Shown piece after piece: positions 23,661-34,268 of a stretch of DNA of 64,000 nt. How positions within the stretch are numbered: position 1 is the first letter of the stretch; each line of letters begins with the position of its first letter. Source of the DNA: Saturnia japonica. Its lineage: Eukaryota; Arthropoda; Insecta; Lepidoptera; Saturniidae. Below the pieces are notes generated by a model. The model saw only the letters and a list, made by a program, of their open reading frames with translations, ran no database searches and had not been told where the DNA came from. The position numbers and the translations under genes were made by a program. Where the stretch lies: positions 10,496,001-10,560,000 of the forward strand of contig CM065326.1 in assembly GCA_033032175.1 (NCBI GenBank). The letters run 5' to 3'.

Positions 23661-23772
23661 GTGCGAATATTAATAAGTGCGAACAATAATGAATGCGAAC
23701 ATTAATGAGTACGACCAATAACGAGTTTTAACAATAACGAGTGCGTACAATAATGAGTGCGAAAATTAATGA
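23661..23772. repeat. 16-bp minisatellite, seven units
   Basis: Seven consecutive 16-bp units, consensus GTGCGAACAATAATGA, begin at 23661, 23677, 23693, 23709, 23725, 23741 and 23757 without any change of register. Units differ by one to five substitutions and have no indels. The array is followed by a partial GTTCC. It lies in non-coding DNA between a dispersed repeat and a Helitron-like end. Confidence 0.9.
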
Positions 23773-23984
23773 GTTCCACCTGTTTACGAAAGGTAAACTT
23801 TTAAAATATAGTTTTCTTTTTAATAAAGATTAAATCCTAAAAATATAGTAAATTTTTTTTCCTCTCATTGGGCAATAATTAATAATGTAAGACCTACTTT
23901 AAAAAAGCGTAATTTATTCAATTCATCTACTGAGACAAAAATGAATATTACTTTTATATATTAAGCATATGATTAACGCGCTTT

Positions 23985-24147
23985 ATAATTTTCGTTCAAA
24001 GTAGAACATTCCACGATCATAGTTCTTTGGAGTATAATTAATTCAGGCGCTTAAATGACTGACGCTGAGTAAATCAGTGGGGTTTGTTCGTGTGCCGGAT
24101 CGACGGCAATCTGTAGTTCACGTGGAAGGAGCCGCGGGAACAGCTAG
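23985..24147 (+). mobile_element. Helitron-like 3' end
   Basis: The segment ends GCCGCGGGAACAGCTAG followed by T at 24148, the CTAG|T terminus used by many insect Helitrons. Upstream GGCGCTTAAATGACTGACGC and TGAGTAAATCA match the equivalent parts of the copies ending at 25700 and 47780. The 5' end is not identified, and no protein is encoded. Confidence 0.55.
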
Positions 24148-24724
24148 TTTCTAATAAAGCTCAAACACTTTCGCTATGGTTTTTTTAAATATAGTGTGAA
24201 AAAACATCGATGTTGAATATCAAACAAGAAAAATCGGTAATCGATGTTGGGCTCTGGATTTTGAAATCGATAACAAGATCAATGATTTTGCGACATCGAT
24301 CATCCCTAGGGCGAGGTACTACTGACGATAACGGGGGCGGATTATGTAGCGGGGACAGGGAACTCGTGCAATTGCGTGACGTAGGCGTGCAGTCACAGTA
24401 CATTAAAGTAAACAGTATCACGTCTTCATACAAACGGCCGAAACTACTTATTGCGAAATCTAAACTACAGTACACATTAGTCGCGAGTGCGCCGCAGTTT
24501 CGTAATTTATATTTAATAAAGAAAACAATACATATTTTATAATTCTTTGAATTTAAAATTGTTTTTGATTTATTAAAGAAGAATAAAATTATATTTTTAC
24601 ATAAAAATGTACATTCCCTTCTTACTAACCCACAATCACTTTTGAAACTATAAATAAAACACAAAGTAGAAATAATTTAACACTTTCAAAATTTTCAGTA
24701 ATTTTATATATTTTGGGGAAAAGT

Positions 24725-24835
24725 TAAAAATTAAAATTTGGTCAAGTTCGGTGAAGCTGTAAAAGGCGCAGCGGCTTCAGGGCCCTAAGGCTAATAGTAT
24801 AGTCAGTTCTAAAAATAAAAAAAGACAATTTATTA
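24725..24835 (+). repeat. Retroposon family B, 3' tail only
   Basis: GGTGAAGCTGTAAAAGGCGC, CTTCAGGGCCCTAAGGCTAA, then TAGTATAGTCAGTTCT and an A-rich run. The same tail appears in both orientations at 27550-27620, 30377-30452, 33715-33810, 61665-61745 and 62850-62930. A conserved 3' tail plus poly(A) is typical of a retroposed family. Confidence 0.6.
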
Positions 24836-25315
24836 GAGCATTAACAAATATGTAAGTAGGTAACCTAAGAAACAGAGTCGGAGGATGGCCCTAGTGCGTG
24901 TTTTTATTTCTACCGAGCAACTGCAGGTTATTATTTCAAGAACACTGCCGAGACAACTTACTGTTTACTTTAATGTGTTGTGTAGTGCGTCCCCGCTAAC
25001 GTCTAAAACAGGACGGTCGTGCACGAACTTGTACTGTATATTATACACGGGTTGGTGCGTTGGCGGTGCGGTGCGGTGAAAAGTGGTTCGATTTAACACG
25101 AGTGTAACCGTGGGGCACAGCTCGTACAATATAAAATTTAACAACAATAAAAAATACCCTCAGAGATAAGATAAGATGAGATGGAGATAAGTATTTTCGT
25201 ATTAGAGATAGAATATTTAGATTTGGAAAATTAGTTCCTAACATTAGGTAGGTACTTCCTATAAACATAAACTACCTATCTTGTGTATCTTGTTCCTATC
25301 TTGTGTAAAATTTAA

Positions 25316-25700
25316 GTGTCTGTTTGTAATGTTAAAATAACAGCTTTTTACTAAATGCATATGGAAGTATATGAGATAGATATAACAAAAAAAAACATTT
25401 TTTAAATTTTTGTCTGTCTGTTTGTTCCGGATATAATGGTGAATCGAGTCTGGCGCTTAAAAGGCTTACGCTGAGTAAAACATAAGAGATATATCAAATT
25501 AATGTACCTACTAAATAATTGTAGATATTAAAATAAATCTAGAAAAAAGTTAGGGAGAGTATACGTTTATCTTCTAAAGAACACCCACAATACGCATTTT
25601 TGTCCTTTAAATATCCGGGAGCGGGGATAGCACGATTCGAGCATGTTCCCAAATGACGGCATTTTGTATTCCACGTGAGCGAAGCTACGATAACAGCTAG
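25316..25700 (+). mobile_element. Helitron-like non-autonomous element
   Basis: It begins GTGTCTGTTTGTAATGTTAA and ends ATAACAGCTAG|T. The same start and end bound 47292-47780, and shared internal blocks include ACTAAATGCATATGGAAGT, GGCTTACGCTGAGTAAA and ATCCGGGAGCGGGGATAG. No coding capacity. The CTAG|T end and absence of TIRs or target duplication suit a Helitron. Confidence 0.6.
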
Positions 25701-25903
25701 TCTATAATATTAAAGTAGTTTAAATACAGATTTAAATAATAGCTCGTGGTCTTAAATACACGCTTTAGGTCACGTGTTTCTCTATACGTGGTGATATGCA
25801 AACGTAAACACGTAATTACAACGTAACAACGTTATTGTGCGGACTATAATCATTGATCAACGTTGTGGCATTCTGTGTTAGGTTCAGCGGATTTATTTTC
25901 TAA

Positions 25904-26000
25904 CTAGCGGTGTGCCCGCGGCTACCGACACAGAAAAGGAACGAGCGTGAAATTTCGTGTTATTATGATGCAAATTCTAAAGTAAAACAATGAAATAATA
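25904..26000 (-). mobile_element. Helitron-like 3' end, minus strand
   Basis: On the minus strand the sequence reads CCGCGGGCACACCGCTAG followed by T (the base at 25903). This matches the CCGCGGG...CTAG|T termini seen on the plus strand nearby. Only the terminal part is recognisable. Confidence 0.45.
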
Positions 26001-26007
26001 ACAACTG

Positions 26008-26180
26008 CGCTAGTGCCTCATCAGCTTAGTGGTCGTAAGAGCGACTCCTATGCTCGAGGTCCTGGGTTCGATTCCCAGTTCGAGCAAAGCGTTATTGGGT
26101 TTTTCTATGAAATTCCCCTTTGCCTGCCCTTCGGGGAATACAGGCTTTATGGTATGTATTGAGGACAGATTCATCTGAGT
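26008..26180 (+). mobile_element. tRNA-derived SINE
   Basis: CATCAGCTTAGTGGTCGTAA has an A-box pattern, and GGTCCTGGGTTCGATTCCCA a good B box, at the right distance for Pol III. The acceptor stem does not pair, and a non-tRNA body follows (ATTCCCCTTTGCCTGCCCTT). It is therefore a SINE head rather than a tRNA gene. Confidence 0.6.
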
Positions 26181-26183
26181 AGA

Positions 26184-27994
26184 TATCGCCTCACAGCATT
26201 ACATATAAGAAATTTTAATGTTATAAGTTGCAAGTGTAAGTTATCATCCTTGCATTTTTTATCAATGTCCTTTATTTCATGTTTTAAGGTAAATTATTTA
26301 CAATATCTTTTAAACGACTTCTTGTTATATGCACACTTGGTATTTCGTAGTTATATGATTTATAAATGGTTTCGTCATATATCGCGTGTCTATGTGCTGT
26401 TAGTAATGTGCTTGGGAAATTTATACGGGTTAGAATGACTTAGTGATTAAAGTTACGTGTTTTTTTATGTTAAGGTAAAGATTACCTATCTTATAACGTT
26501 TTTGTATGGCTATTTACTTGTTAGGAACTAAGTTTTATGTGTTTAAAGTGAATATGTCTTATATACTGTCATGTTGGTTGTAATAAATAGTTTGCTTGTT
26601 TGTGTTTTTATTTGTACGATAAGTATTCCCTAATGTGAAGAATATTTGAAGTCTTCTTAAGTAAATGGTCTTATGTAAAAACTACATTACGTAAATCAGA
26701 TGAGTCATTGTTTTTGTGTCATTATTATTAACCTGTAATTATTATTACTGTGTAATTTTAAGACCTTTGATAAGTAATTGATAGTCCTAAGTATATCGCA
26801 AATAATTTAATAGTTGTAAGTATTTAAATGGTTTAAGTATGGTGCCAAATTGTTCAACGACACCCTACTACAACACTGCGTCGAATCACTCGAATCCGTT
26901 GATCAAAGACGCCGTGACTTACGATTTAGTCCCAAACGCCACCCGCTTACGGCGCCGACCGCGTAACATCTTCACCAATCCCGATGACGAAATCGAGCAA
27001 AAAATCGCGTATTACTCAACCGTCTCTCTAAACAGAGGTGTTCGCGCCCACGCCCGCGTAACCACCGTTCCCTCCGCAGGGGACGGGCGGCTAATTTCGT
27101 TCCCGCACACCCTCCATCGCGATCTCCATCTTTCGTGGCAACTCAAGCCTAGGTCCGTTCCTCGGGGTGAAACCCTTGAGTTTGGCAGCCGTCCGCGCGA
27201 TACAAGTGACTCTTTACGTGCAACACTTAGCTACCCACATACAAACGATACACACACATATGTACATACGTGCACACCTCACAGGTACATAGGTTCTTTA
27301 AGGATCCTTTTTTCTTTTTTTGCACTAGATAGTGTAGAATATATTTCAGATTACTAAATACATATACACATGTTCCCTCCTCACATGTATATAGTATATG
27401 TTAGTTTAGCTCGACTCTACGGATAGGGAATTAGACAGAATGCGACCGTATTGCAATCGCGGCAATAGCCCAAGCCTAGGTCTGGCCATTTTGGCACCAT
27501 TGCGCGCTTGTTACCCACGCTTTCGCGGCTGAGTGCCTTAAGCGCTCGCTCCCAAGCCCGGTAAAGTTGTAAAAGCCGCAGCGGCCCTATTTTTGGATAG
27601 GGCCCCTAAGGCCAAAAAAAAATTCAACGGCACGGCTCGATAATTTAGCATAGAATCGGACTGTTGTCGCAAATTCTCGTGGCGCTTTGCCTGAAAAATA
27701 TCACTGCAAAAATTCACTACAAATCCGTGTTTTGATCATACTCAAAAGTATGTTATGTAATGCGCGAGTATAGGTAAGACTTGTGCTAAGGATCTCAAAA
27801 TTAAAAAAAAAGAAAAAAAACGAAATTATGAATACAAGACTTGACAAATACATTTTGGAACTACATCCTCGGTGTGGGAATCCAACTCGTACCTAATAGT
27901 CGCTTTTTAACAGACTTAAAAAAAAAGAGGAGTTTCTCTAAATCGAATGTAATTTTTTATGGACTTTCAGCATATAATTATGAACTCGGCGTGT
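26184..27994 (+). repeat. 1.8-kb direct repeat, copy A
   Basis: From TATCGC at 26184 to GGCGTGT at 27994, this block matches 29008-30820 almost base for base at an offset of 2824. It includes an AT-rich left half and a GC-rich right half ending in the tail of retroposon family B (27550-27620). A 172-codon frame (26839-27357) spans the GC-rich part. In copy B a one-base change in a T run alters its C-terminus, and in the diverged relative at 33712-34262 no equivalent frame survives. I do not call it a gene. Confidence 0.9.
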
Positions 27995-28099
27995 TGATTT
28001 TTCATGTATGTCTTCCCCGACGCCTGTACCTGCGCTCAGTCTGTTCACGCGTTTCGTCCAGTGCTTATCTCTGTCAAAATAATACTTTTACGAAGCAAA

Positions 28100-28179
28100 A
28101 TGTCTAATTGTGCAGTGAAAACTTGTAAAAACCATTATAGAAAGAAAAACCTGAAATCCAGTGATATCTCTTTTCATGT
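28100..28179 (+). pseudogene. THAP-domain protein, exon 1
   Basis: ATG 28100 reads MSNCAVKTCKNHYRKKNLKS, then SDISFHV, with a donor gt|gtaagtac at 28180. The C-x4-C pair near the N-terminus followed by SFHxFP (across the intron) is the start of a THAP zinc finger, a C2CH DNA-binding domain found in P-element transposases and in several host regulators. The splice phase (two bases carried over) fits exon 2 exactly. The gene is broken further on. Confidence 0.85.
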
Positions 28180-28595
28180 GTAAGTACTGATGGAATATTA
28201 TTTTGCGTCAAAATAATTATTAATTACATGACACGCCGCCATGGCAGTTCAGTTTACTCAAGACGCTGTAGTGTTGTGCCTACACTTGATTGTATCTAGT
28301 GACTATTTTTACTAACCTAACCTACATTTACGAATTTTATGAATATAGACTAGGTTCTACCTTATTTAATTAATATTGTTTCTTTTAAGTACGATTCTAA
28401 ATATAATTTCTTTCTAAATATTCATTAGTAAAGAATATTAATTTGTCCTATCACAATATTTAGTACCTAATATAATGTTTTCGATATTGTAATGATAATA
28501 TATGATATTTAAGTTATTTGAATTAGTATGAATATAATTTATTTAGTGATATATTTTTAGAAATTTACTCAGTGAGAATTTTTGTGATCTTGCAG

Positions 28596-28769
28596 CTTTC
28601 CTAAAGACCCAAAGACAAAAGAGAAATGGATAGATGTAGTTCGTAAAGATGGATGGTTTCCAGGGCCTCGAACTACAATATGTTCTCAGCATTTTGAGGA
28701 ATCATGTTTTGATTTGAGCAATAAAGGCAATATTTATTACCAAATGCAGTACCTACGTTAAAACTTGAT
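28596..28769 (+). pseudogene. THAP-domain protein, exon 2 (frameshifted)
   Basis: The acceptor is gatcttgcag at 28595. It reads FPKDPKTKEKWIDVVRKDGW, FPGPRTTICSQHFEESCFD and then, after a one-base frame change near 28732, QYLLPNAVPTLKLD before the donor gtgaga at 28770. The W, the C-x2-H pair (CSQH) and the AVPT box are the remaining THAP landmarks, in proper order and spacing. The frameshift before AVPT gives a stop at once, so this copy cannot make the full protein as it stands. Confidence 0.85.
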
Positions 28770-28877
28770 GTGAGAAATTTTATAAAAATATTCTATAATT
28801 TATATTGTCATTAATTGTTCATGGTTAGTGTCACTATAAAACTATACTTACTTTAATTTTCATTGTATTTATTTTAG

Positions 28878-29007
28878 ATTGAGGAAACTGTACAAGAAAG
28901 TGAAAATGAAATTGATGTTGAAGTCACTGCTAGTTTTGTACCAGATATAATTATTGATTCTCCTCGCAAAAAAAAACTAAAATCACGTATAGAATGCCTG
29001 GAATGTA
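28878..29007 (+). pseudogene. THAP-domain protein, exon 3 (cut off)
   Basis: After the acceptor tattttag at 28877 an open frame reads IEETVQESENEIDVEVTASF, then PDIIIDSPRKKKLKSRIECL. Acidic linker plus a basic stretch is usual after a THAP domain. The frame is lost where direct repeat copy B begins (29008), so the catalytic part that would tell P-element from host gene is missing. Confidence 0.7.
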
Positions 29008-30820
29008 TATCGCATCACAGCATTACATATAAGAAATTTTAATGTTATAAGTTGCAAGTGTAAGTTATCATCCTTGCATTTTTTATCAATGTCCTTTATT
29101 TCATGTTTTAAGGTAAATTATTTACAATATCTTTTAAACGACTTCTTGTTATATGCACACTTGGTATTTCGTAGTTATATGATTTATAAATGGTTTCGTC
29201 ATATATCGCGTGTCTATGTGCTGTTAGTAATGTGCTTGGGAAATTTATACGGGTTAGAATGACTTAGTGATTAAAGTTACGTGTTTTTTTATGTTAAGGT
29301 AAAGATTACCTATCTTATAACGTTTTTGTATGGCTATTTACTTGTTAGGAACTAAGTTTTATGTGTTTAAAGTGAATATGTCTTATATACTGTCATGTTG
29401 GTTGTAATAAATAGTTTGCTTGTTTGTGTTTTTATTTGTACGATAAGTATTCCCTAATGTGAAGAATATTTGAAGTCTTCTTAAGTAAATGGTCTTATGT
29501 AAAAACTACATTACGTAAATCGGATGAGTCATTGTTTTTGTGTCATTATTATTAACCTGTAATTATTATTACTGTGTAATTTTAAGACCTTTGATAAGTA
29601 ATTGATAGTCCTAAGTATATCGCAAATAATTTAATAGTTGTAAGTATTTAAATGGTTTAAGTATGGTGCCAAATTGTTCAACGACACCCTACTACAACAC
29701 TGCGTCGAATCACTCGAATCCGTTGATCAAAGCCGCCGTGACTTACGATTTAGTCCCAAACGCCACCCGCTTACGGCGCCGACCGCGTAACATCTTCACC
29801 AATCCCGATGACGAAATCGAGCAAAAAATCGCGTATTACTCAACCGTCTCTCTAAACAGAGGTGTTCGCGCCCACGCCCGCGTAACCACCGTTCCCTCCG
29901 CAGGGGACGGGCGGCTAATTTCGTTCCCGCACACCCTCCATCGCGATCTCCATCTTTCGTGGCAACTCAAGCCTAGGTCCGTTCCTCGGGGTGAAACCCT
30001 TGAGTTTGGCAGCCGTCCGCGCGATACAAGTGACTCTTTACGTGCAACACTTAGCTACCCACATACAAACGATACACACACATATGTACATACGTGCACA
30101 CCTCACAGGTACATAGGTTCTTTAAGGATCCTTTTTTTCTTTTTTTGCACTAGATAGTGTAGAATATATTTCAGATTACTAAATACATATACACATGTTC
30201 CCTCCTCACATGTATATAGTATATGTTAGTTTAGCTCGACTCTACGGATAGGGAATTAGACAGAATGCGACCGTATTGCAATCGCGGCAATAGCCCAAGC
30301 CTAGGTCTGGCCATTTTGGCACCATTGCGCGCTTGTTACCCACGTTTTCGCGGCTGAGTGCCTTAAGCGCTCGCTCCCAAGCCCGGTAAAGTTGTAAAAG
30401 CCGCAGCGGCCCTATTTTTGGATAGGGCCCCTAAGGCCAAAAAAAAAATTCAACGGCACGGCTCGATAATTTAGCATAGAATCGGACTGTTGTCGCAAAT
30501 TCTCGTGGCGCTTTGCCTGAAAAATATCACTGCAAAAATTCACTACAAATCCGTGTTTTGATCATACTCAAAAGTATGTTATGTAATGCGCGAGTATAGG
30601 TAAGGCTTGTGCTAAGGATCTCAAAATTAAAAAAAAAGAAAAAAAACGAAATTATGAATACAAGACTTGACAAATACATTTTGGAACTACATCCTCGGTG
30701 TGGGAATCCAACTCGTACCTAATAGTCGCTTTTTAACAGACTTAAAAAAAAAGAGGAGTTTCTCTAAATCGAATGTAATTTTTTATGGACTTTCAGCATA
30801 GAATTATGAACTCGGCGTGT
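29008..30820 (+). repeat. 1.8-kb direct repeat, copy B
   Basis: Nearly identical to 26184-27994 (a handful of single-base differences, such as GAC/GCC near 29732 and A/G near 29522, and one-base changes in homopolymers). Its left edge interrupts the THAP gene. Its right edge, after GGCGTGT, meets unrelated sequence (CAGTGAGCGGACTTTATTAC). Confidence 0.9.
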
Positions 30821-33711
30821 CAGTGAGCGGACTTTATTACTCTATGACTTTCAGCATTAACTTTTTGTTTATGAACCGATTTAGATGATTCTTTTTTTTG
30901 TGGAAAGAGTATAATCCTTCAAGGGATTTTAATTTCATTGGCATTGGACCTTCGACTTCGAAGATACGCCGGGGAACTCCTGAAAATCATTCAAGTTGTT
31001 TTTTTTTTTTTGTTAATTGTCTTCTTTATATTATATTTGTTATGGCGCAATATGAAAGAATAATGTGAGTGAATTTTCACGATGCACGCGCACTTTGCAA
31101 CAAAAACTACACCATGAAGTTATTTCTAAGCCTCTTGTTTCATTGTGGTGAAGATAGTCACAGTCGATGCTATTTAAAAAAATGGTGTATCACTGTCATC
31201 TAGATTTAAATTACAAATGATGAAATCAATTATTTTTTAAGTGAAAACTTCTGTAGGTCCAATATTGTAAAGAAGCAAACACATACATACGTCTATAGGA
31301 TTTAGGCTATGAGAGAACACGAACAATAGTCGTCCAATTGGCCTAGCGCTGTTACGACAAATTTTGTATGTACACGAGAGGTCCATAGTTCGAGTCTTTT
31401 AAAAAGAGATTTAAAAGATTTTTTTTTCTGGAAATTTGACTTTTACCGCATTTGAACTGCATACAGTTGTCTTTTTTTTATTTGTCATTTTTCAATTCTA
31501 GTATATTTTAATTACCAAATGAAATGTATAACAATGTGATAATCTTTAAAAATAAATAATATTTATATAATTCGAAATAAAGAGCGAACTAAGCAATTAT
31601 TACTTGTAAACAAAAATAATTAATCCATAAAATATTTACGATTCATGTGAAACTACTGCCGTATCACATCATGCCTTTTAGATACGGATATGCATGCATT
31701 CAAATCGTTCAATGCGTCGTATTTAGATAGTAAAGTGTGCATTAAAAACGAGTAACATTTTTCCTTAATGAATAAACAATTTTGTAGTGCATATTTGATA
31801 TTTTTGTTTGCCCGCGTTTACAATTTTTATACCATTATAATGCGTAAGAGAGTGGTTGGTGTCCATTCTGGGTATACTTCGTGATAGTCTAAACTCGATA
31901 ACGAGAACATTCGTAAGCAAAGATGTTACGGATATGAGATTTCGGTTATTGTTATGGATATGGATATTAAATTATTTCAGGTATCCGATAGCCGATAGTT
32001 TCGGATATTTTATTTTTCTATGTAATTTTTTTCAAAGATTTGAATTTAGAAGGAATACAGTTATTATTTGAACATTCTTAGGTGGACAATATTAACTCTC
32101 GATAATTATTATTATTAACATTTTAATTCATATTAAGCATTTGAGAGCGTTATTATTCGAGATTGTTTGAAACATTTTTAAGAGATAAGTTTACAGTTTC
32201 GAATTATTTTCTTATTTCGGATATCCGATAGTTTCGGCTACAGATTACGAAGTTCCGTAACACCCCTAGTCATAAGTATGACACAGTCCTTTTATGAAGC
32301 ACATTGGATATAAGTGGTTGCATGATGATGTGAAGTCAAGTGGCGTTCGCATCATTGAACAATTATCGATTAATGTATATTAATTTATTTTATCCTATTA
32401 TCAAAATCAAAATTATTTTTATTATTTTTTAAATAAATAAATTATACAAAATATAAAACAACAATAAATAATAATTAGTTAAAAATACACAATCATTTAT
32501 GTAGAAATAATTTAAATAATCTTACTTAATTACGTCACATATACCTAATAAAAATATACCTAGTTTTCTTTATGTTTAGTATTTATTAGTAACGTCTAGT
32601 GACCAGACTAAGTAAGACACATGGAATACCAAAGAGAAGGACCTACCCTTAAATTTTTGTTCAAAATAAGTACATATAAAATGCCGATTAAATGAACAAT
32701 TGAATGAAAAATATACGCAAAATAAACCACAAAAGTAAATTTGAAAAACACCTATGATAATTATTGACAAAGCAAGTTATTTCAATGAAATCAAAACACC
32801 GTAGATCTAATAAGTTATTGATTATTTTCAGATAATAAACAAGACGTGTACACGTGCTACGCCCGACACGTGACGAACAAACGGTAGCCAGTCCTGACCT
32901 TCCTTATATTTTTCCATAGCGCATACCCTGCCAACCCTGCGTCGCGCACAATCAATAAAATGCCGTTGCGTATCTTAAACATTCACCCCATACCCCACAC
33001 ATAAACTCATTTCCTAGACTTCACATAAATAATTCGTTGAATTATAAAAATTCTCCATAAAAAATATAATTATATACAAAAAAAAAAAAACAATTGATTC
33101 TTGCCATTTTTTCTATTCGTATGGTCTTAAAATAGAAATTAATTATATTTTATATAACATAATAAATGATATGTATAAAACCTGAAAATTATTGAACAAA
33201 TATATACATGAGAGTTTTACTCATGAATATTAATAATTTATCAGTTTATCAACATAAAAAGCATAACATTAAACTTACTAACACAATTGATTTAACTGAG
33301 AATTATCACTTTATATGGAACAATTAAAACGTAGGTTCAGTTTTATAACATAAGATTTTCGCATTCATGTTCGCTACGAGCAGACATCCGCGGCGACCGT
33401 TCTATACTTACTGAATATTGCCTAACGCTATAGTAACAATAGTGACATGACACGTACATGGCATATATCGATATATTTCTATCGACATATTAGTTTATAA
33501 CAGAGCAGGTACACAGTCAGGACGTATTTCAATGCATGATACCACCGTTAGGACGGTCTTGAACTAGGGTGGTTCCGTTATGCACGGCACCACTATTACG
33601 ACGGTCACCATCATCACGATGATAATCACAACAGGGTAGCTATGGTACGGCACGAATATCTGTAGAGATGTGAAGGGTGCAACGACTCGAGCGAGAATGC
33701 CCTCTGACGTT
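30821..33711. other. AT-rich region, repeats only
   Basis: The part at 30840-30990 is a copy of the repeat seen at 125-260 and 550-715. At 31290-31400 a block with CTATAGGATTTAGGCTATGA, TCCAATTGGCCTAGCGCTG and a GTTCGAGTC B-box-like site is a SINE or MITE relative of 36078-36200 and 60370-60484. I see no gene in the remaining 2.3 kb. The frames at 31856-32071 and 32576-32770 have no motif. Confidence 0.5.
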
Positions 33712-34262
33712 TTTTTGTTTTTTTTTTTCTGACTGGCTATACTGTTATACTGAGGGGCACTAAAACTAGAGCCTTTGACTGCTTTTACAGCTTCACCGTG
33801 GCTTGGGGCACTCAGCCGTGAAAGCGTGGGCAACATGCGAGCAGGGGTGCCAAAGTGGCCGGACCTCGGCTTGGGCTGTTGCCGCGATTGCAAAGAAGTC
33901 GCGATAAGACTAATTCCCTATTCGTAAAATTCGAGCTAAACTAACATATACATAGATATACATGTCCTTGCCTCCTGGGAGGAAGGAAGGAACATTTGTA
34001 TATATATGTATTTAGTGATCTAAAAATATGTTCTACATTAAAGCGTAAAAAAGAAAAAAGGTTCCTTACAGAACCTATGTGGTGTGCACGTATGTATGAA
34101 CATATTGTGTGTAAAGATGTATGTGGGTAGTTAGTGATTGCAAGTGCTGTGTCACATGTATCCTGCGAGCGGCTGCAAGACTCAATGGCTTCACACCGAG
34201 GGAACAGACCTAGACTTGAACTGCCGCAAGAGAAGGCGGACGTGACGGCACCCTCTTTCGTA
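33712..34262 (-). mobile_element. Retroposon family B, long diverged copy
   Basis: On the minus strand it is recognisably similar to the right half of the 1.8-kb repeats: AGTTCAAGTCTAGGTCTGTT, GAGTCTTGCAGCCG, CGCGACTTCTTTGCAATCGC, CCCAAGCCGAGGTCCGGCCA, then GGTGAAGCTGTAAAAGC and the tail CAGTATAGCCAGTCAG followed by an A-rich run (T-rich at 33712-33730). The GC-rich body and poly(A) end suggest a retroposed, non-autonomous element. No stable reading frame is shared among copies. Confidence 0.65.
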
Positions 34263-34268
34263 TATATA

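Noticed and set aside
23661..23772. CRISPR-like array
   Set aside because: Units are contiguous 16-mers without spacers and the genome is eukaryotic; it is a minisatellite.
24185..24664. Open frames on both strands (159 and 110 codons)
   Set aside because: They are overlapping frames in opposite strands with no motif, no splice signals and atypical composition; neither has support.
26008..26090. tRNA gene
   Set aside because: A and B boxes are good, but the acceptor stem does not pair and a SINE-like body follows.
26839..27357. 172-codon frame in repeat copy A (164 codons in copy B)
   Set aside because: It lies in the GC-rich body of retroposon family B, its end differs between two nearly identical copies because of a T-run change, and diverged relatives do not keep the frame.
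26184..30820. LTR retrotransposon with 1.8-kb LTRs around the THAP gene
   Set aside because: The repeats lack TG...CA ends, a primer-binding site and a polypurine tract, and no gag or pol lies between them.
33564..33893. 109-codon minus-strand frame
   Set aside because: It spans the tail of a retroposon copy and adjacent sequence, with low-complexity C-terminus and no motif.
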